A stretch of DNA of 64,000 nucleotides from Marinibacterium sp. (GTDB lineage: Bacteria; Pseudomonadota; Alphaproteobacteria; Rhodobacterales; Rhodobacteraceae): assembly GCA_025800215.1 (NCBI GenBank), contig JAOXSC010000195.1:1-64000 (forward strand). The letters are read 5' to 3'. Both the position numbers and the translations under genes were made by a program. The notes beneath the pieces were generated by a model. That model searched no databases, was not told the DNA's origin, and saw nothing but the letters and a program-made list of their open reading frames with translations. Shown one piece after another: positions 62,958 through 64,000 of this stretch (the first letter of the stretch is position 1; each line of letters begins with the position of its first letter).

Positions 62958-63904
62958 CCCTTGCGGGCCATGTGCGCACGTTGGGGCGCGGGCCGGGGCG
63001 ATCGCGGTCGCTGACCCTGGCCGAGGCGGAAGACGCCATGACCCAGATGCTGACCGGCGATGCCGCGCCCGAAGCGGTGGGCGCGCTGCTGATGCTGCTG
63101 CGGATGAAGGGCGAAACGCCGCCTGAAATCGCAGGGTTTGCCCGCGCCGCTCAGGCGGCCATGGCGCCCTGGCCGCGGGCCGATCTCGACTGGCCCTGCT
63201 ATGCGGCGGGGCGCACGCGGGGTCTGCCGTGGTTTCTGCTGTCGGCGCGGCTGGTGGCGCAGGCCGGGCACCGTGTCCTGCTGCATGGCTGGAACGGGTC
63301 GGACCGGGCGATCCGCGACGGCGTGGATCTGCTGGGCATCCCCGTGGTGACCAGCGCGGGGGCTGCCAATGCGGCGCTGCGCGATCACGGCATCGCCTAT
63401 GCCCCGCTTGAGGATCTGCACCCGGCGCTCTTTGACCTACTGTCGCTGCGCGCGGTTCTGGGGCTGCGGTCCTGTGTGAACACGGTCTGCCGGATGCTCA
63501 ACCCGGCCCGTGCCGGGGCCAGCGTGCAGGGTGTGTTTCATCCCGGCTATCGCCCCCTGCAGGCCGAAGCCGGTCGCCATCTGGGCCTGACCGGGCTGAG
63601 CGTGCTCAAGGGCGGCGGCGGTGAATTCGAACGTCATCCCGGCAAGCCGGTGACGGTCTTTGGCCTGCGCGGGGGCATCCCGTGGCAGACCGATTGCCCC
63701 GCGCGGTCGGATGAGGCGGGCCGGCTGAGCGATTTTGCCCCGCCCGCACAGGCCCTGCTGGATCTGTGGGAACATGACGACGGCGCCGATTTCGCCCGCG
63801 ATCTGGTGCTGGGCACGGCCGAGCTGGCGCTTGACACATTGGGTGCAGGCGGTGATGCGGCGCGGCTTTGGTCCGACCGCCACCACCGACCCACCGCCGC
63901 CTGA
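62954..63904 (+). CDS. TrpD-like (glycosyltransferase family 3) protein of the nitrate operon
   Basis: A 316-aa protein resembling anthranilate phosphoribosyltransferase-like YbiB proteins. The N-terminal helical domain (EAEDAMTQMLTGDAAPEAVGALLMLLRMKGETPPEIAGF) and the nucleoside-binding-type core (LRSCVNTVCRMLNP, GVFHPGY) are visible. The PRPP glycine motif of true TrpD (GTGGD) is absent, so it is not a tryptophan enzyme. It overlaps nasA by 4 bp and precedes cysG, a position seen for such proteins in rhodobacterial nas operons. The role is unknown; cofactor or siroheme/molybdenum metabolism is a guess. Confidence 0.8.
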   Translation: MTLAGHVRTLGRGPGRSRSLTLAEAEDAMTQMLTGDAAPEAVGALLMLLRMKGETPPEIAGFARAAQAAMAPWPRADLDWPCYAAGRTRGLPWFLLSARLVAQAGHRVLLHGWNGSDRAIRDGVDLLGIPVVTSAGAANAALRDHGIAYAPLEDLHPALFDLLSLRAVLGLRSCVNTVCRMLNPARAGASVQGVFHPGYRPLQAEAGRHLGLTGLSVLKGGGGEFERHPGKPVTVFGLRGGIPWQTDCPARSDEAGRLSDFAPPAQALLDLWEHDDGADFARDLVLGTAELALDTLGAGGDAARLWSDRHHRPTAA

Positions 63905-63917
63905 GAAGGAGACCGAC

Positions 63918-64000
63918 GTGAAGAGCTTTCCCCTGTTTTTCCGCACCTCGGGCCGCCGCGTCACCATCGTCGGCGGTGATGAGCAGGCCGCGCAAAAGGC
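63918..64000 (+). CDS. cysG: Siroheme synthase, N-terminal fragment
   Basis: This is the start of a gene that runs off the right edge. It begins at GTG 63918 with AAGGAGA upstream, 13 bp after the TrpD-like gene. The 27 visible residues (KSFPLFFRTSGRRVTIVGGDEQAAQKA) match the start of the precorrin-2 dehydrogenase/siroheme synthase domain, with its VGGG-like nucleotide loop. Siroheme is the NirB cofactor, so the location is functional. Whether it is full-length CysG or only the dehydrogenase cannot be seen. Confidence 0.85.
   Translation, partial: MKSFPLFFRTSGRRVTIVGGDEQAAQK

Overview
The window (about 64 kb, GC-rich, dense, few gaps) reads as a chromosomal segment of an alphaproteobacterium of the Rhodobacterales (Paracoccus/Roseobacter-like). 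This is inferred from the glpRD-glpSTPQUV glycerol importer, a complete quinohemoprotein amine dehydrogenase (QHNDH) operon, a NasT/NasS-controlled assimilatory nitrate operon, and type I secretion with RTX proteins. No rRNA, tRNA, CRISPR array, transposase or phage gene was recognised. No intergenic gap exceeds 300 bp.

Layout. 1-134: C-terminal end of a glutamine synthetase-family gene. 365-2478: a response regulator and a sensor kinase arranged tail to tail. 2749-9678: a type I secretion locus with an ABC exporter, an HlyD-type adaptor, a small proline-rich protein with a type I-like C-terminus, and a 941-aa RTX protein. The last two genes carry an identical 20-bp box at the same distance upstream. 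9795-12263: a MATE transporter and an Old Yellow Enzyme on the minus strand. 12379-21064: glpR, divergent glpD and glpSTPQUV; glpV carries a frameshift and a 26-bp duplication of its start region. 21241-27814: a serine hydrolase and a CoA-thioester/xenobiotic-type cluster (two thioesterases, enoyl-CoA hydratase, DsbA-like isomerase, SDR, HxlR regulator, nitronate monooxygenase). 27830-37785: a membrane protein and an HlyC-type acyltransferase divergent from a 2925-aa RTX protein built of thirteen units of about 141 residues.

37860-47198: qhpR divergent from qhpG-A-D-C-B-F-E, encoding amine dehydrogenase subunits and the full maturation set: radical SAM crosslinker, flavoprotein hydroxylase, ABC exporter and leader protease. 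47221-50698: a TPR-CHAT caspase-like protein followed, with an 11-bp overlap, by a 110-aa protein that resembles a conflict-system partner (Pepco-like). This is the best candidate for an undescribed system here. 50873-64000: nasT-nasS, a leader RNA with two ANTAR-type hairpins and a terminator, then nrtA, nrtB, a fused double ATPase, a globin, nirB, nirD, nasA, a TrpD-like protein and the start of cysG.

The metabolic theme is nitrogen and carbon scavenging: amines oxidised in the periplasm, nitrate imported and reduced to ammonium, glycerol imported and oxidised. Two separate RTX secretion modules and one CHAT module are interspersed.
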